Assembly: GCF_001898115.1 (NCBI RefSeq)
Contig: NZ_MKSQ01000011.1
Span: 1 to 64,000 of the forward strand
Direction of reading: 5' to 3'
Length of the DNA stretch: 64,000 nucleotides
From: Allobosea sp. 67-29
GTDB lineage: Bacteria > Pseudomonadota > Alphaproteobacteria > Rhizobiales > Beijerinckiaceae
Each line of letters opens with the position of its first letter. Within the stretch, counting starts at the first letter, position 1. Below are positions 1 through 8,903 of this stretch, piece by piece. Below the pieces are notes generated by a model that searched no databases, was not told the DNA's origin, and was given only the letters and a program-made list of their open reading frames with translations. The translations under genes were made by a program, and so were the position numbers.

Positions 1-670
1 CCATCGCGCCGCGACACCACGATCCGCTCGATCACGGAGCGAATTGCCTCCAGCTCTTCATCGCGCAAGTCGGGATCGTCCAGAAGGCTCTCCAGATCGG
101 CCACGCGTCGACAATACGCCTCCGCCAAGTTGGGACGCACAAGGACGAGGGAGGGCTCTTTGGTGTCTGAGAGCCGGACGCTCGGCAAACGCTTCTCATC
201 TTCCACGTCGGCCAGTCGCTGCTTCATTGCCGGCCGGTTGCCGGCCGGTACAAGCCGTCCTCAATCGCGGCCATGATCCCATCGATCTTCCGCTGTACGG
301 CGGCCATCGCGGTGGAAGCGGTCGAGCGTAAACCGTCGGCGTCGGCTGCGGCCCGATTGCACTCTTGGTGATAGGTCCGCGAGAACTCCGCCTCGAGTTC
401 AGGCGTCAGCAGCCTCTGTTTGAGGGCGCTGAGGATTCGCTCGTCGAGCTCAACGCGGCCAATGGTGCGGTCGTTGGTGCAGGTGCCTTTGGAGCGCCGC
501 CCAGCACAGCCATAACGACCAGCCGCGACCAGGGTGTAGCCTTCCTGGCAGCATCCGCAGAAAAGCAGGCCAGAGAGCAAGTGCCATGGCAGCCTGATCG
601 GGGCGACAAGCGAACATCCCCAATGTCGGCAAGGGGGGCGGGCGCGGGCGTCTTGCGCCAAAGCCGTCAC
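1..670 (-). pseudogene. Remnant of large serine recombinase (C-terminal half, frameshifted)
   Basis: The reverse strand encodes the zinc beta-ribbon region of a large serine recombinase (LLSGLLFCGCC, then YGCAGRRSKGTC) followed by the helical linker (ILSALKQRLLTPELEAEF). This frame stops shortly after GLYRPA. The protein resumes in another frame at MKQRLADVEDEKRLPS, reading into window position 1 (IRSVIERIVVSRRDG). Frames are split by an exact 11-bp tandem duplication at 227-248; removing one copy restores GLYRPAMKQRL. The N-terminal catalytic serine domain is not visible upstream of about 600, so the gene is also 5' truncated. It marks an old integrative element at this edge. Family identification comes from the CxxC pair and linker and is fairly secure. 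Confidence 0.8.
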
Positions 671-687
671 GGTCAGCTTTCTGGGAA

Positions 688-712
688 TGCGCCAATTTCA
701 GCTATTGGCGCA
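688..712. other. Perfect 9-bp inverted repeat with 7-nt loop
   Basis: TGCGCCAAT (688-696) and ATTGGCGCA (704-712) form a perfect hairpin or palindromic site between the recombinase remnant and the SDR gene. There is no clear T-tract on either side, so it could be a decayed terminator or an operator/recombination half-site. Nothing else was found between 671 and 828. Confidence 0.45.
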
Positions 713-828
713 TCGATCAATGGCTCCGTTTGTGTCATTCCAGGAACTCTGAGACCGTCATTCCTGGACTATCGGAACTCGTCCGCTCAACGCCGCCTGC
801 CCTCTTTGACGAGCTGATGAGGTCGGTC

Positions 829-1650
829 TCATGGCGCCATGACCTTTCGCATCGAAGCGCGTTGCATCGATCGCGTGGTGAAGCGGTTCGAGAGCGCGAC
901 GATCTTGTTGAGCAGACCTGCAATGACGGATGGCTTGGCCTCAGCCAGCGCGCTCAGTCCAGCCTCGGCGACGGGGCGAGGCTTCATGGTCAGCCTGCGC
1001 AGCATCGGCGAGACGCGCGCGTCAGCAGCCGCATCGAATCCCGTTTCGGTATGGCCGGGGCAGAGCGTGGTGACGACGACGCCGCGTGAACGCAACTCAT
1101 CGTGGAGCGCTTCGCCGAAGGAGAGCACATAGGACTTCGTCGCGGCATAGGCCGCATAGGTGGGAACCGGCTGGAAGGCCAACAGGCTGGCGACGAGAAG
1201 CATCTCGCCGGAGCCGCGGCTGGCCATGTCCCGCCCGAAAACGTAGCTCAGCTCCGTCAGCGCCGTGACATTGAGCTGGATCATTTCGGCGGTGCGCGAG
1301 AGCGGCGTGTCGAGAAAGTCGCCGTGCAGGCCGAAGCCGGCATTGTTGACCAGAAGGTCGATCCGCAGCGCCTTCGCGTCCAGATTCTCTTTCAAGCGGC
1401 CGGCGGCACCAGGAGCGGAGAGGTCGACCGGCTCGACATGGATCTCGACGCCGTGCTTCCGGCGAAGCTCGAGGGCGAGCCTTTCCATCGGCTCTCGTCG
1501 CCGCGCTGTGAGGACGAGATTGACCTTTCGCGCCGCCAGAAGCTCGGCGAATTCGACGCCGAGGCCGCTCGATGCGCCCGTTACGAGCGCCCATTTTCCC
1601 GAGGGCGCGCCCAAGGTGCTTTCAGCAGGGGAAACGCTCACGTTCTGCAT
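829..1650 (-). CDS. Short-chain dehydrogenase/reductase (classical SDR)
   Basis: A 273-residue classical SDR. The cofactor motif TGASSGLG lies at residues 24-31 and NNAG at 102-105. The catalytic residues are Ser155, Tyr168 and Lys172 (YAAYAATK). The open frame runs further upstream, but that extension enters the fabF-like coding sequence and has no SDR homology, so the ATG at 1650 (MQNVSVSP) is preferred. The gene follows the fabF-like gene on the same strand after a 166-bp gap and may have its own promoter. The subfamily resembles DltE/YqjQ-type SDRs with a C-terminal extension. The substrate cannot be told; pairing with a ketosynthase suggests reduction of a ketoacyl or lipid intermediate, which is inference. 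Confidence 0.85.
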   Translation of the reverse strand: MQNVSVSPAESTLGAPSGKWALVTGASSGLGVEFAELLAARKVNLVLTARRREPMERLALELRRKHGVEIHVEPVDLSAPGAAGRLKENLDAKALRIDLLVNNAGFGLHGDFLDTPLSRTAEMIQLNVTALTELSYVFGRDMASRGSGEMLLVASLLAFQPVPTYAAYAATKSYVLSFGEALHDELRSRGVVVTTLCPGHTETGFDAAADARVSPMLRRLTMKPRPVAEAGLSALAEAKPSVIAGLLNKIVALSNRFTTRSMQRASMRKVMAP

Positions 1651-1816
1651 GTGAAAACCTTTCGAATAGATGATGCCAGATAGGGCTCTCGCCTCGGCGC
1701 GATCACGCCAGACCGCCTTCGTTCGTTTCCCGAATGTGGTTGATCGCGCGACGCGACCGGAGCCCTGCCGCAGTGAGAGTCTCACCCCGCCGGCGAAGAG
1801 CGAGACGAGCGGCCCC

Positions 1817-3091
1817 TCAACCGCCACCGTTCCAACGCCTGAACAGAAGGCTTCCATTGACTCCGCCGAAGCCGAACCCGTTCGCCATCGCGAATTCCGC
1901 ATCGATCAGCCGAGCGCGTTGCGCCACCAGGTCGACACCAGCGCTCTCGGGATCCGGGTCTTCGAGATTGAGCGTGGGTGGCGCGATCTGATCGCGCAGC
2001 GATAGGATGGCGAAGATGGCGCCCAATCCGCCTGCTGCGCCGAGAAGGTGACCGGTCGCGGATTTGGTCGCGCTCACGGACAACTCGGGGGCGGCACCGA
2101 ATAGACTCTTAATTGCAGCGATCTCGCCGAGATCACCGACCGGCGTCGATGTCGCATGGGCATTTAGATGCCGGATATCCGCCGGCGCGATTCCAGCCTG
2201 GGCGATCGCGATCTCCATCGCGCGGCGGGCGCCGCTGCCATCCTCGGGACCCGAGGTGATGTGGTGAGCGTCGGCGGTCGTGCCGTAGCCGACGAACTCG
2301 GCAATGGGTGCCGCTCCCCGCTCAAGCGCGTGATCGAGCGCTTCGATCACCAACATCCCCGCGCCTTCGCCCATGACGAAGCCGTCGCGTCCGGAATCGA
2401 ATGGCCGGGAGGCCTCGGCCGGCCGGTCGTTGTATCCAGTCGATAGCGAGCGCGCCGCGGCGAAACCGCCGAGGCTGACAATGTTGATACAGGCTTCGGT
2501 GCCGCCGCAGACCGCAATATCGGCCTCGCCAGCGCGGATCATTCGCGCCGCGTCGCCGATCGCCTGGATACCGGCCGCGCATGCCGTCACGGGTGCGCCT
2601 AACGGACCTCTGAAGCCATGGCGGATCGAGACCTGGCCCGCGGCAAGGTTGACGAGAAAGGATGGCACCGTGAAGGGCGAGAGACGGCGCACGCCGCGGG
2701 TATCGACGGTTCGGACAGCGTCGGTGATTGCAGGAAACCCTCCGATGCCGGACGCGATGATGGTGGCCGTGCGAGCCCTCTGCCGCTCATCCTCGGGCTC
2801 CCAGCCGGACTGAGAGATCGCCTCGTCGGCGGCAGCCATGGCGAACAGAATGAAGCGGTCGACCTTTCGCTGGTCCTTGGGCGCGAGGATACGATCGGGA
2901 TCGAAACCGCCCTCGGGATCCTCCTCGATCGATGGCACGACCCCACCGATCTTCGTCGGCAGATCGCCGACGACCTCGTCCGAGAGCCGGCGCAAGCCGG
3001 AGCGGCCAGCGAGGAGACGCTCCCAGGAGTTGCCGACGCCGGAGCCGAGTGGCGTGACGGCGCCCATTCCCGTGATGACGACCCTACGCAT
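1817..3091 (-). CDS. fabF: Beta-ketoacyl-ACP synthase II (FabF-type)
   Basis: A 424-residue condensing enzyme of usual KAS II length. The start is set at MRRVVITGMGAVTPLG (ATG at 3091), because upstream sequence in the same frame overlaps another coding region and lacks homology. The catalytic triad is complete: Cys171 (VTACAAG), His312 (NAHATSTPVGD) and His348, with Lys343 in ATKSATGHLLGAAG. It would elongate acyl-ACP with malonyl-ACP. The start overlaps the end of the MFS stump by 8 bp, so it is translationally placed in the tetR transcript rather than in a fatty-acid synthesis operon. That context suggests a specialised role (membrane lipid adjustment or secondary lipid) and not the housekeeping copy; this is inference. 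Confidence 0.88.
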   Translation of the reverse strand: MRRVVITGMGAVTPLGSGVGNSWERLLAGRSGLRRLSDEVVGDLPTKIGGVVPSIEEDPEGGFDPDRILAPKDQRKVDRFILFAMAAADEAISQSGWEPEDERQRARTATIIASGIGGFPAITDAVRTVDTRGVRRLSPFTVPSFLVNLAAGQVSIRHGFRGPLGAPVTACAAGIQAIGDAARMIRAGEADIAVCGGTEACINIVSLGGFAAARSLSTGYNDRPAEASRPFDSGRDGFVMGEGAGMLVIEALDHALERGAAPIAEFVGYGTTADAHHITSGPEDGSGARRAMEIAIAQAGIAPADIRHLNAHATSTPVGDLGEIAAIKSLFGAAPELSVSATKSATGHLLGAAGGLGAIFAILSLRDQIAPPTLNLEDPDPESAGVDLVAQRARLIDAEFAMANGFGFGGVNGSLLFRRWNGGG

Positions 3092-3413
3092 CGTTCGAGA
3101 TCCGTGCTTCGAGGATGGCGGAAGACTGTGCTTCGCGTGGCGGACGGTCGCGATAGACGGGAGCGAAGGCCGCGAGTGCTCCAACCGAGGCAGCCGTCAT
3201 GACGGCGGCGAGCGAGACCGACGGCGAGAACGGCATCGCACTCGCCAGCGTCGAACCGATGGCGACGCTGCCCATCTGCAGGAAACCGAGCAGCACAGAG
3301 GCCGAACCGGCCTGGCGGCCAAACGGTTGCAGCGCGATCGCTGTGCCGAGCGGGTCGAGGCCGGTTTGGGAAGCCTGCGACGGTCCGTCGAGCGCCGCTT
3401 CCACGGCGCTCAC
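3084..3413 (-). pseudogene. C-terminal stump of an MFS (Bcr/CflA-like) multidrug transporter
   Basis: A 109-codon frame whose middle (IALQPFGRQAGSASVLLGFL, then two hydrophobic segments) matches the last two transmembrane helices of Bcr/CflA-type MFS drug exporters, where the motif is usually MxPxGxxAGTASAxxGF. The first ten or so helices are absent. The frame begins with GTG inside the tetR stop (GTGA overlap) and runs into the fabF-like start, so it is still translationally coupled on both sides. Most likely an internal deletion removed most of a transporter once cotranscribed with its TetR repressor. Confidence 0.65.
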
Positions 3414-4003
3414 TGCACGCCCTCCTGCTTGCCACCGGGCGGCTTCGCATGGGCGGCGATCTGTGAGCCAGCCGCGTTCAGGATCTGGCGTGCCAGCGTC
3501 TCGTCGTTGACCGTGCGCGACAGCAGGACGGCTCCGACCATCATCGACACCTTCGCCAGAAGAGCATCACGATCTTCTTCCGCGGACAGGCCTGCGATCA
3601 TGTCGAGGTTCGCGCGGATGCCGGCCTCGAACTCGGCCTTCACCTCCGGGCCCTGTCGTGCCGCGTCGGATGCGAGCGCGACGAACGGGCATCCTTCGGC
3701 GCGTTCCGCGACATGCTCCGGGCTGAGATAGAACTCCGCCACGGCCGAGAACGGGTCATCCGGCCGAGAAGCGACGGCCGACGACCAGCGCTCGGCCGCA
3801 CTGGCGATCGCTTGCCGCGACGCCAGTGCGGCCAGTTCGTCCTTCGACGCGAACTGCTTGTAGAAGCCGCCCTGCGTCAGGCCGGCGCCCGCCATCAAGT
3901 CCTTGAGACCGATGCCGTCGAAGCCGTGTTCGCGAAAGAGCCGGCTCGCCGTCTCGATTACCCGCTCCCTGTTCTGTGCCGCTTGCTCCCGAGAGACGCG
4001 CAT
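3410..4003 (-). CDS. TetR/AcrR-family transcriptional repressor
   Basis: A 197-residue regulator. The N-terminal helix-turn-helix covers residues ~10-55 (RVIETASRLFREHGFDGIGLKDLMAGAGLTQGGFYKQFASKDEL), followed by an all-helical ligand domain. The ATG at 4003 follows a 49-bp region holding a perfect 10-bp inverted repeat that serves both divergent promoters, so it probably represses itself and the RND efflux operon. It is the first gene of the minus-strand unit tetR, MFS stump, fabF-like gene (and perhaps the SDR). Ligand is unknown. The family call is secure; the target assignment is inferred from operator position. Confidence 0.88.
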   Translation of the reverse strand: MRVSREQAAQNRERVIETASRLFREHGFDGIGLKDLMAGAGLTQGGFYKQFASKDELAALASRQAIASAAERWSSAVASRPDDPFSAVAEFYLSPEHVAERAEGCPFVALASDAARQGPEVKAEFEAGIRANLDMIAGLSAEEDRDALLAKVSMMVGAVLLSRTVNDETLARQILNAAGSQIAAHAKPPGGKQEGVQ

Positions 4004-4020
4004 GCCCTGCTCCGAAAAAT

Positions 4021-4069
4021 TAGATTGCGTCCGAACTCTATAGCAGTCATAGATGTCATACGCAATCTA
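4021..4069. promoter_or_regulatory. Divergent tetR / RND promoter region with symmetric operator
   Basis: TAGATTGCGT (4021-4030) and ACGCAATCTA (4060-4069) are perfect inverted repeats 29 bp apart. Each arm contains a TTGCGT that can serve as a -35 element. On the plus strand TTGCGT (4025-4030) is 17 bp from CATAGA (4048-4053). On the minus strand TTGCGT (4065-4060) is 17 bp from TATAGA (4042-4037). Repressor bound to the arms would cover the -35 boxes of both promoters. This places the plus transcript start near 4060 and rules out the ATG at 4053 as a start codon. Confidence 0.65.
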
Positions 4070-4082
4070 TTTGGTAAGCGCC

Positions 4083-5207
4083 ATGACAAGGAAATCCCGG
4101 CTCGCCCTGCTCGCAGTCGGTGGCATCGTGATCGCCGCTGGAATTGGGGGCGCCGTCCTGTTGATAGGGCACAAGCCCGCTCCTTCGGCGGCCATCGATC
4201 CTCGACAGGAGCCGCCGATCGTCCGCGTGGCGGTGGCGAGTCCGGTCGGTGGCGCTGACCGGCGCTTCACGGGCATCATCGCAGCGCGCGTGCAGAGCAA
4301 TCTCGGCTTTCGCGTCCCGGGGAAAGTCGTCGAGCGGCTCGTCAATGTCGGCCAGTCGGTGAAGGCGGGGCAGCCGCTCTTGCGGGTCGACGAGACGGAC
4401 CTGCGGCTGGCGCTCACCGCCAGGCGCAATGCGGCCATAGCCGCCCGGGCCGTGCTGACGCAGGCGACGGCCGACGAGGCGCGCTACGCGGTGCTCGTGA
4501 AGAACGGGTTCGCCGCCAGCCCCCAGCGCTACGAGCAGGCGAAGGCCGCACTCGACACCGCCAAGGCTCAGGCCGCCGCCGCAGAAGCCGAGGCGAATGT
4601 CGCGGAAAACGAGCTCCACTACGCGGTGCTCGTCGCTGACGCGGACGGGATCATCGTCGAGACCCTGGCGGAGCCCGGCCAGGTGGTCTCCGCGGGACAG
4701 GTGGTCGTCCGCCTGGCGCAGACGGGCGCGCGGGAAGCTCTGGTGGTCTTGCCTGAAACGATAAGACCTCTGATCGGCTCCGCCGCGCAGGCGACGCTCT
4801 ACGGCATGGCGGGACGCAGCTTCCGCGCCACTTTGCGTCAGCTGTCCGATTCAGCCGATCCGCAGACCCGGACCTACGAGGCACGCTATGTCCTCGAAAA
4901 CGAGGCCGCGCTGGCGCCGCTGGGCGCGACCGTGACAATCCGCCTCGCCGATACGGCGACAGACACCGAGACGGAGGTGCCACTCGGCGCGGTTCTCGAC
5001 GACGGACAGAAGACCGGCGTCTGGCTTCTCAACGATGAGGGCTCCGCCGTGACGTTCCAACCCGTGCGTCTCGTTCGCGTCACAAGCGAGACGGCGGTGG
5101 TTTCGGGGCTGCAGGCCGGGCGCCAGATCGTATCCCTCGGGGCGCATCTCCTGCGCGAAGGCCAGCCGGTCCGGGCCTCCTCGAACATCAAGGCGGCCTC
5201 GCGATGA
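4083..5207 (+). CDS. RND efflux periplasmic adaptor (membrane fusion protein, HlyD/AcrA-like)
   Basis: A 374-residue membrane fusion protein with an N-terminal signal/anchor helix (LALLAVGGIVIAAGIGGAVL). A split lipoyl/barrel-sandwich domain follows (GKVVERLVNVGQSVKAGQPLLRVDETDL, then DGIIVETLAEPGQVVSAGQ), with an alpha-hairpin between and beta-barrel and membrane-proximal parts after. It links an inner-membrane RND pump to an outer-membrane channel. ATG 4083 is chosen because an in-frame ATG at 4053 lies inside the operator and probable -10 box. Its stop overlaps the next start (ATGA at 5204). No outer-membrane channel gene is present, so the pump would use one encoded elsewhere. Confidence 0.9.
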   Translation: MTRKSRLALLAVGGIVIAAGIGGAVLLIGHKPAPSAAIDPRQEPPIVRVAVASPVGGADRRFTGIIAARVQSNLGFRVPGKVVERLVNVGQSVKAGQPLLRVDETDLRLALTARRNAAIAARAVLTQATADEARYAVLVKNGFAASPQRYEQAKAALDTAKAQAAAAEAEANVAENELHYAVLVADADGIIVETLAEPGQVVSAGQVVVRLAQTGAREALVVLPETIRPLIGSAAQATLYGMAGRSFRATLRQLSDSADPQTRTYEARYVLENEAALAPLGATVTIRLADTATDTETEVPLGAVLDDGQKTGVWLLNDEGSAVTFQPVRLVRVTSETAVVSGLQAGRQIVSLGAHLLREGQPVRASSNIKAASR

Positions 5208-8200
5208 GCTTCAATCTCTCGGCGATCGCAGTCCGCGAGCGGGCCGTCACCCTGTTCTCGATCATTCTGCTCGTTGCAGCCGGCGCCTACGCCTTCGTCA
5301 AGCTGGGGCGCGCCGAGGATCCGAGCTTCACCATCAAGACGTTGACCGTCACCTCGGTCTGGCCCGGCGCGACCGCCCGCGAGATGCAGGACCTCGTCGC
5401 CGAGCCGCTGGAGAAACGGCTGCAGGAACTCGCCTGGTACGACCGTGTCGAGACCACGACGCGGCCGGGTTATGCCTACCTCACGGTCAATCTGAAGGAT
5501 TCCACCCCGCCATCCCGCGTCCAGGAGGAATTCTACCAGGCGCGCAAGAAGCTCGCCGACGAGGCGCGCAACCTGCCGCCAGGCGTGCTCGGCCCCTTCG
5601 TCAACGACGAATATTCCGATGTGAGCTTCGCGCTCTACGCGCTGAAGGCCAAGGGCATGCCGATGCGCGAATTGGCCCGGCAGGCCGAGGCCGTCCGGCA
5701 AGATCTCCTGCATGTGCCAGGTGTGAAGAAGGTCAACATTCTCGGCGAGCGTCCCCAGCAGATCTTCGTCGAATTCTCCTATGCGAAGCTCGCGACGCTC
5801 GGCATTTCCGCCCAGGACATCGTCACCGCCCTCCAGCGGCAGAACACGGTGACGCCCGCGGGCTCGGTCGACACCAAGGGGCCGCGCGTCTTCATCCGGG
5901 TCGACGGCGCCTATGATGGCGTCCAGGCCATCGCCGACACGCCCATCGTCGCGGGAGGCCGGACGCTGAAGCTGTCCGACATCGCGGATGTCCGCCGCGG
6001 CTACGAGGACCCGCCGAGCTTCGTCATCCGGCATCAGGGCGAGCCCAGTCTCATGCTCGCCGCCGTGATGCAGGATGGCTGGAACGGTCTCGCCCTCGGC
6101 AAGGCGCTCGAAGACAGAACCGCCACGATCGGACGGACATTGCCGCTCGGCATGTCGCTCGAAAAAGTGACGGACCAGGCGGTGAACATCTCGTCGTCCA
6201 TCGACGAGTTCATGATGAAGTTCGCGATGGCGCTGGGCGTCGTGCTGCTCGTCAGCCTCCTGAGCCTGGGCTGGCGCGTCGGTATCGTGGTTGCCGCGGC
6301 GATCCCCATCACCCTGGCCGCCGTCTTCTTCATCATGCTGGAAACGGGGCGCTTCTTCGACCGGATCACGCTCGGCGCGCTGATCCTGGCGCTCGGCCTG
6401 CTCGTCGACGATGCCATCATCGCCATCGAGGTCATGGTCGTGAAGATGGAAGAGGGCATGGACCGCCTCAAGGCGGCGGCCTATGCCTGGAGCCATACAG
6501 CGGCGCCCATGCTCTCGGGCACGCTGGTGACGATCGCAGGCTTCCTGCCCGTCGGGTTCGCCTCTTCCACGGCCGGGGAATACGCCGGCAACATCTTCTG
6601 GGTCGTCGGCTTTGCGCTGATCGTGTCCTGGGTCGTGGCGGTCGTCTTCACGCCCTATCTCGGCGTCAAGATGCTGCCGGAAATCAAACCCGTTTCCGGC
6701 GGCCATCACGCCATCTACGATACCCCGAATTACCGGCGCCTGCGGCGCCTGATCACCTACGCCGTCGATCACAAGTTTCTGACCTGCGCGATCGTCGGCA
6801 TCGCCTTCGCTCTCTCCGGCGTCGGGATGGGCGGGCTTAAGCAGCAATTCTTCCCCACCTCCGACCGCCCCGAAGTGCTCGTCGAAATCCGTCTGCCGGA
6901 AGGCAGCAGCATCGAGACCACCACTGCCGCGGTTCAAAAGGTCGAGCACTGGCTCAACCGGCAGCCGGAAGCCAAGATCGTCACCAGCTATGTCGGCCAG
7001 GGCGCTCCGCGCTTCTTCCTGGCGCTGTCGCCGGAACTTCCCGATCCCGCCTTCGCCAAGATCGTCGTGCTGACGCCCGATGCGCATGCCCGCGAAGAGC
7101 TCAAGCAGCGCCTGCGCGCGGCGATCTCGAACGGCCTCGCGCCCGAGGCCTATGTCCGCGCCACGCAGTTCGTCTTTGGGCCTCCCTCGGTGTTCCCGGT
7201 CGAGTTCCGCATCGTCGGCCCCGATCCCGCGGAGCTCTATAAGATCTCCGAACAAGCCCTGCAGATCATGCACGGTATCCCCGATGTCAGGGAAGCGAAC
7301 CGCGACTGGGGCAATCGCACGCCGGTCCTGCGCTTCGTGCCGGACCAGGACCGCCTCAACCTGATCGGCCTGTCGCCGGCACAGGTCGGTCAGCAGCTCC
7401 AGTTCCTGCTGAGCGGGGTTCCCGTCACGCAGGTCCGGGAAGACATCCGCAACGTGCCGGTCGTTGCACGCAGCGCCGGCGTCGAGCGCCTCGACCCGAC
7501 CCGGCTCGCCGACTTCTCCCTGACGAGCCGGGACGGGCGGCAGATACCCCTCGATCAGATCGGTCACTCAGAGATCCGTCTCGAGGAGCCGATCCTGAAG
7601 CGCCGCGATCGCATGCCCACGATCACGGTTCGCTCGGAGATCAATGAAGCGACACAGCCTCCCGAAGTCTCAAAACAGGTGCGGGCCGCTCTCCAGCCGC
7701 TGATCGCCGCGCTACCGGCCGGCTATCGCATCGACATGGGCGGCTCCATCGAAGAGGCGGCCAAGGCGAACGATGCACTCGGAAAGATCTTTCCGCTGAT
7801 GATCGCCGTGACCTTGATCGTCGTCATGGTCCAGGTGCGCTCGTTCTCGATGATGACGATGGTGCTGTTCACCGCACCACTCGGCCTGATCGGGGTGGTT
7901 CCGACGCTCCTGGCTTTCAATCAGCCCTTTGGCTTCAACGCGATCCTGGGCCTCATCGGGCTCGCTGGCATCCTGATGCGCAACACGCTGATCCTGACCG
8001 ACCAGATCAAGGAGAACCGGATCGCGGGTCTGGATGACTATCATGCGGTCATCGAGGCGACGGTGCAGCGCACGCGACCCGTCATCCTGACGGCGCTTGC
8101 GGCCGTCCTCGCCTTCATTCCGCTGACCCACTCGGTGTTCTGGGGATCGATGGCCTATACGCTCATCGGCGGCACGGCGGTGGGCACGGTGCTCATCCTG

Positions 8201-8326
8201 CTCTTCCTGCCGGCGCTCTATGCGGCCTGGTTCAGGATCAGGCCGGCATCGGAAGCCGCCGACAAGGTCGAAGCACCTTCGAGTGCAGCAACTTCGCCGA
8301 TCGTCTTTGCGGAGGCCGCGGAGTGA
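5204..8326 (+). CDS. RND multidrug efflux permease (AcrB/HAE1 superfamily)
   Basis: A 1040-residue inner-membrane proton/drug antiporter with the standard RND plan: TM1 (residues ~12-32), a periplasmic porter loop, TM2-6 (~335-480, including the TM4 motif LLVDDAIIAIE with the paired aspartates of the proton relay), TM7, a second large loop, then TM8-12. The early VWPGATAREMQDLVAEPLEKRLQEL segment is typical of the subgroup. It is translationally coupled to the adaptor upstream and to marR downstream (GTGA at 8323). Substrates cannot be deduced. Divergence from tetR argues for drug- or metabolite-induced efflux. Confidence 0.92.
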   Translation: MSFNLSAIAVRERAVTLFSIILLVAAGAYAFVKLGRAEDPSFTIKTLTVTSVWPGATAREMQDLVAEPLEKRLQELAWYDRVETTTRPGYAYLTVNLKDSTPPSRVQEEFYQARKKLADEARNLPPGVLGPFVNDEYSDVSFALYALKAKGMPMRELARQAEAVRQDLLHVPGVKKVNILGERPQQIFVEFSYAKLATLGISAQDIVTALQRQNTVTPAGSVDTKGPRVFIRVDGAYDGVQAIADTPIVAGGRTLKLSDIADVRRGYEDPPSFVIRHQGEPSLMLAAVMQDGWNGLALGKALEDRTATIGRTLPLGMSLEKVTDQAVNISSSIDEFMMKFAMALGVVLLVSLLSLGWRVGIVVAAAIPITLAAVFFIMLETGRFFDRITLGALILALGLLVDDAIIAIEVMVVKMEEGMDRLKAAAYAWSHTAAPMLSGTLVTIAGFLPVGFASSTAGEYAGNIFWVVGFALIVSWVVAVVFTPYLGVKMLPEIKPVSGGHHAIYDTPNYRRLRRLITYAVDHKFLTCAIVGIAFALSGVGMGGLKQQFFPTSDRPEVLVEIRLPEGSSIETTTAAVQKVEHWLNRQPEAKIVTSYVGQGAPRFFLALSPELPDPAFAKIVVLTPDAHAREELKQRLRAAISNGLAPEAYVRATQFVFGPPSVFPVEFRIVGPDPAELYKISEQALQIMHGIPDVREANRDWGNRTPVLRFVPDQDRLNLIGLSPAQVGQQLQFLLSGVPVTQVREDIRNVPVVARSAGVERLDPTRLADFSLTSRDGRQIPLDQIGHSEIRLEEPILKRRDRMPTITVRSEINEATQPPEVSKQVRAALQPLIAALPAGYRIDMGGSIEEAAKANDALGKIFPLMIAVTLIVVMVQVRSFSMMTMVLFTAPLGLIGVVPTLLAFNQPFGFNAILGLIGLAGILMRNTLILTDQIKENRIAGLDDYHAVIEATVQRTRPVILTALAAVLAFIPLTHSVFWGSMAYTLIGGTAVGTVLILLFLPALYAAWFRIRPASEAADKVEAPSSAATSPIVFAEAAE

Positions 8327-8772
8327 GCTATCGGCCAAACGCCGCAGGCTCGGGATACGACGCCTCCGCAGGGATGACGGCTTCGATCCTGCGTGCCGCC
8401 AGGGTTGTGTCTCGGAGAACGGACGCGGCTCTCCAACATCTCGACCTCAATACCGGGCAACTGATCCTGTTGAGCTGTCTCGACGCGGATGCGCCGCCAT
8501 CGATCGGTGAGGTCGCCGCTGCTCTAGGCGCCGACCGGACCACCGTCACCGCGAGCCTCAAGCCACTCCTCCGTCGGCGACTGGTCGCCGTTCTTGCCGA
8601 TCCGGAAGATGCCCGATTGAGGCGTCTGTCTTTGACGGGGGAAGGTTACCAGCTGCTCTCCTGCGGGCTTCCGGTCATCCTGGATGCCGATCTTTCAACG
8701 GCAGGCGTCATCCAGCTTCATCAGCAGTTCCGGGCCGATCTGGCGCGGCTGATCAGGAGCTTCCAGGTCTGA
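8323..8772 (+). CDS. MarR-family transcriptional regulator
   Basis: A 149-residue winged-helix regulator. The helix-turn-helix is PSIGEVAAALGADRTTVTASLKPLLRRRLVAVLADPEDARLRRLSLTGEG, with the MarR wing (DPEDARLRRLSLT, usually DxRDxRxxxLxLT). It starts at a GTG overlapping the RND stop (GTGA), which is the only start that keeps coupling. As third gene of the efflux operon it may give feedback control or act on a distant target. The locus therefore carries two regulators of different families (TetR at one end, MarR at the other). Confidence 0.85.
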   Translation: MSYRPNAAGSGYDASAGMTASILRAARVVSRRTDAALQHLDLNTGQLILLSCLDADAPPSIGEVAAALGADRTTVTASLKPLLRRRLVAVLADPEDARLRRLSLTGEGYQLLSCGLPVILDADLSTAGVIQLHQQFRADLARLIRSFQV

Positions 8773-8903
8773 AGATTGCAGGCCGGTGGCACCCGGCTCC
8801 GTCAGCCTCGATACCATGTCCGCTACGCGGCACTGATTAAAGGTCCACTCCTGGCGCAAGCCAGCAACGAGGAGCACGGTCGCTCGGCGGAAACTCCTGC
8901 CTC

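Noticed and set aside
4053-4082. Upstream ATG (4053) as start of the RND adaptor
   Set aside because: It lies inside the inverted-repeat operator and the predicted -10 box, so it would not be in the transcript; ATG 4083 starts at the signal/anchor helix.
4886-7567. 893-codon open frame on the minus strand
   Set aside because: It lies wholly antisense to the adaptor and RND pump genes, has the skewed Asp/Glu/Arg/Gly composition of GC-rich antisense frames, and shows no domain motif.
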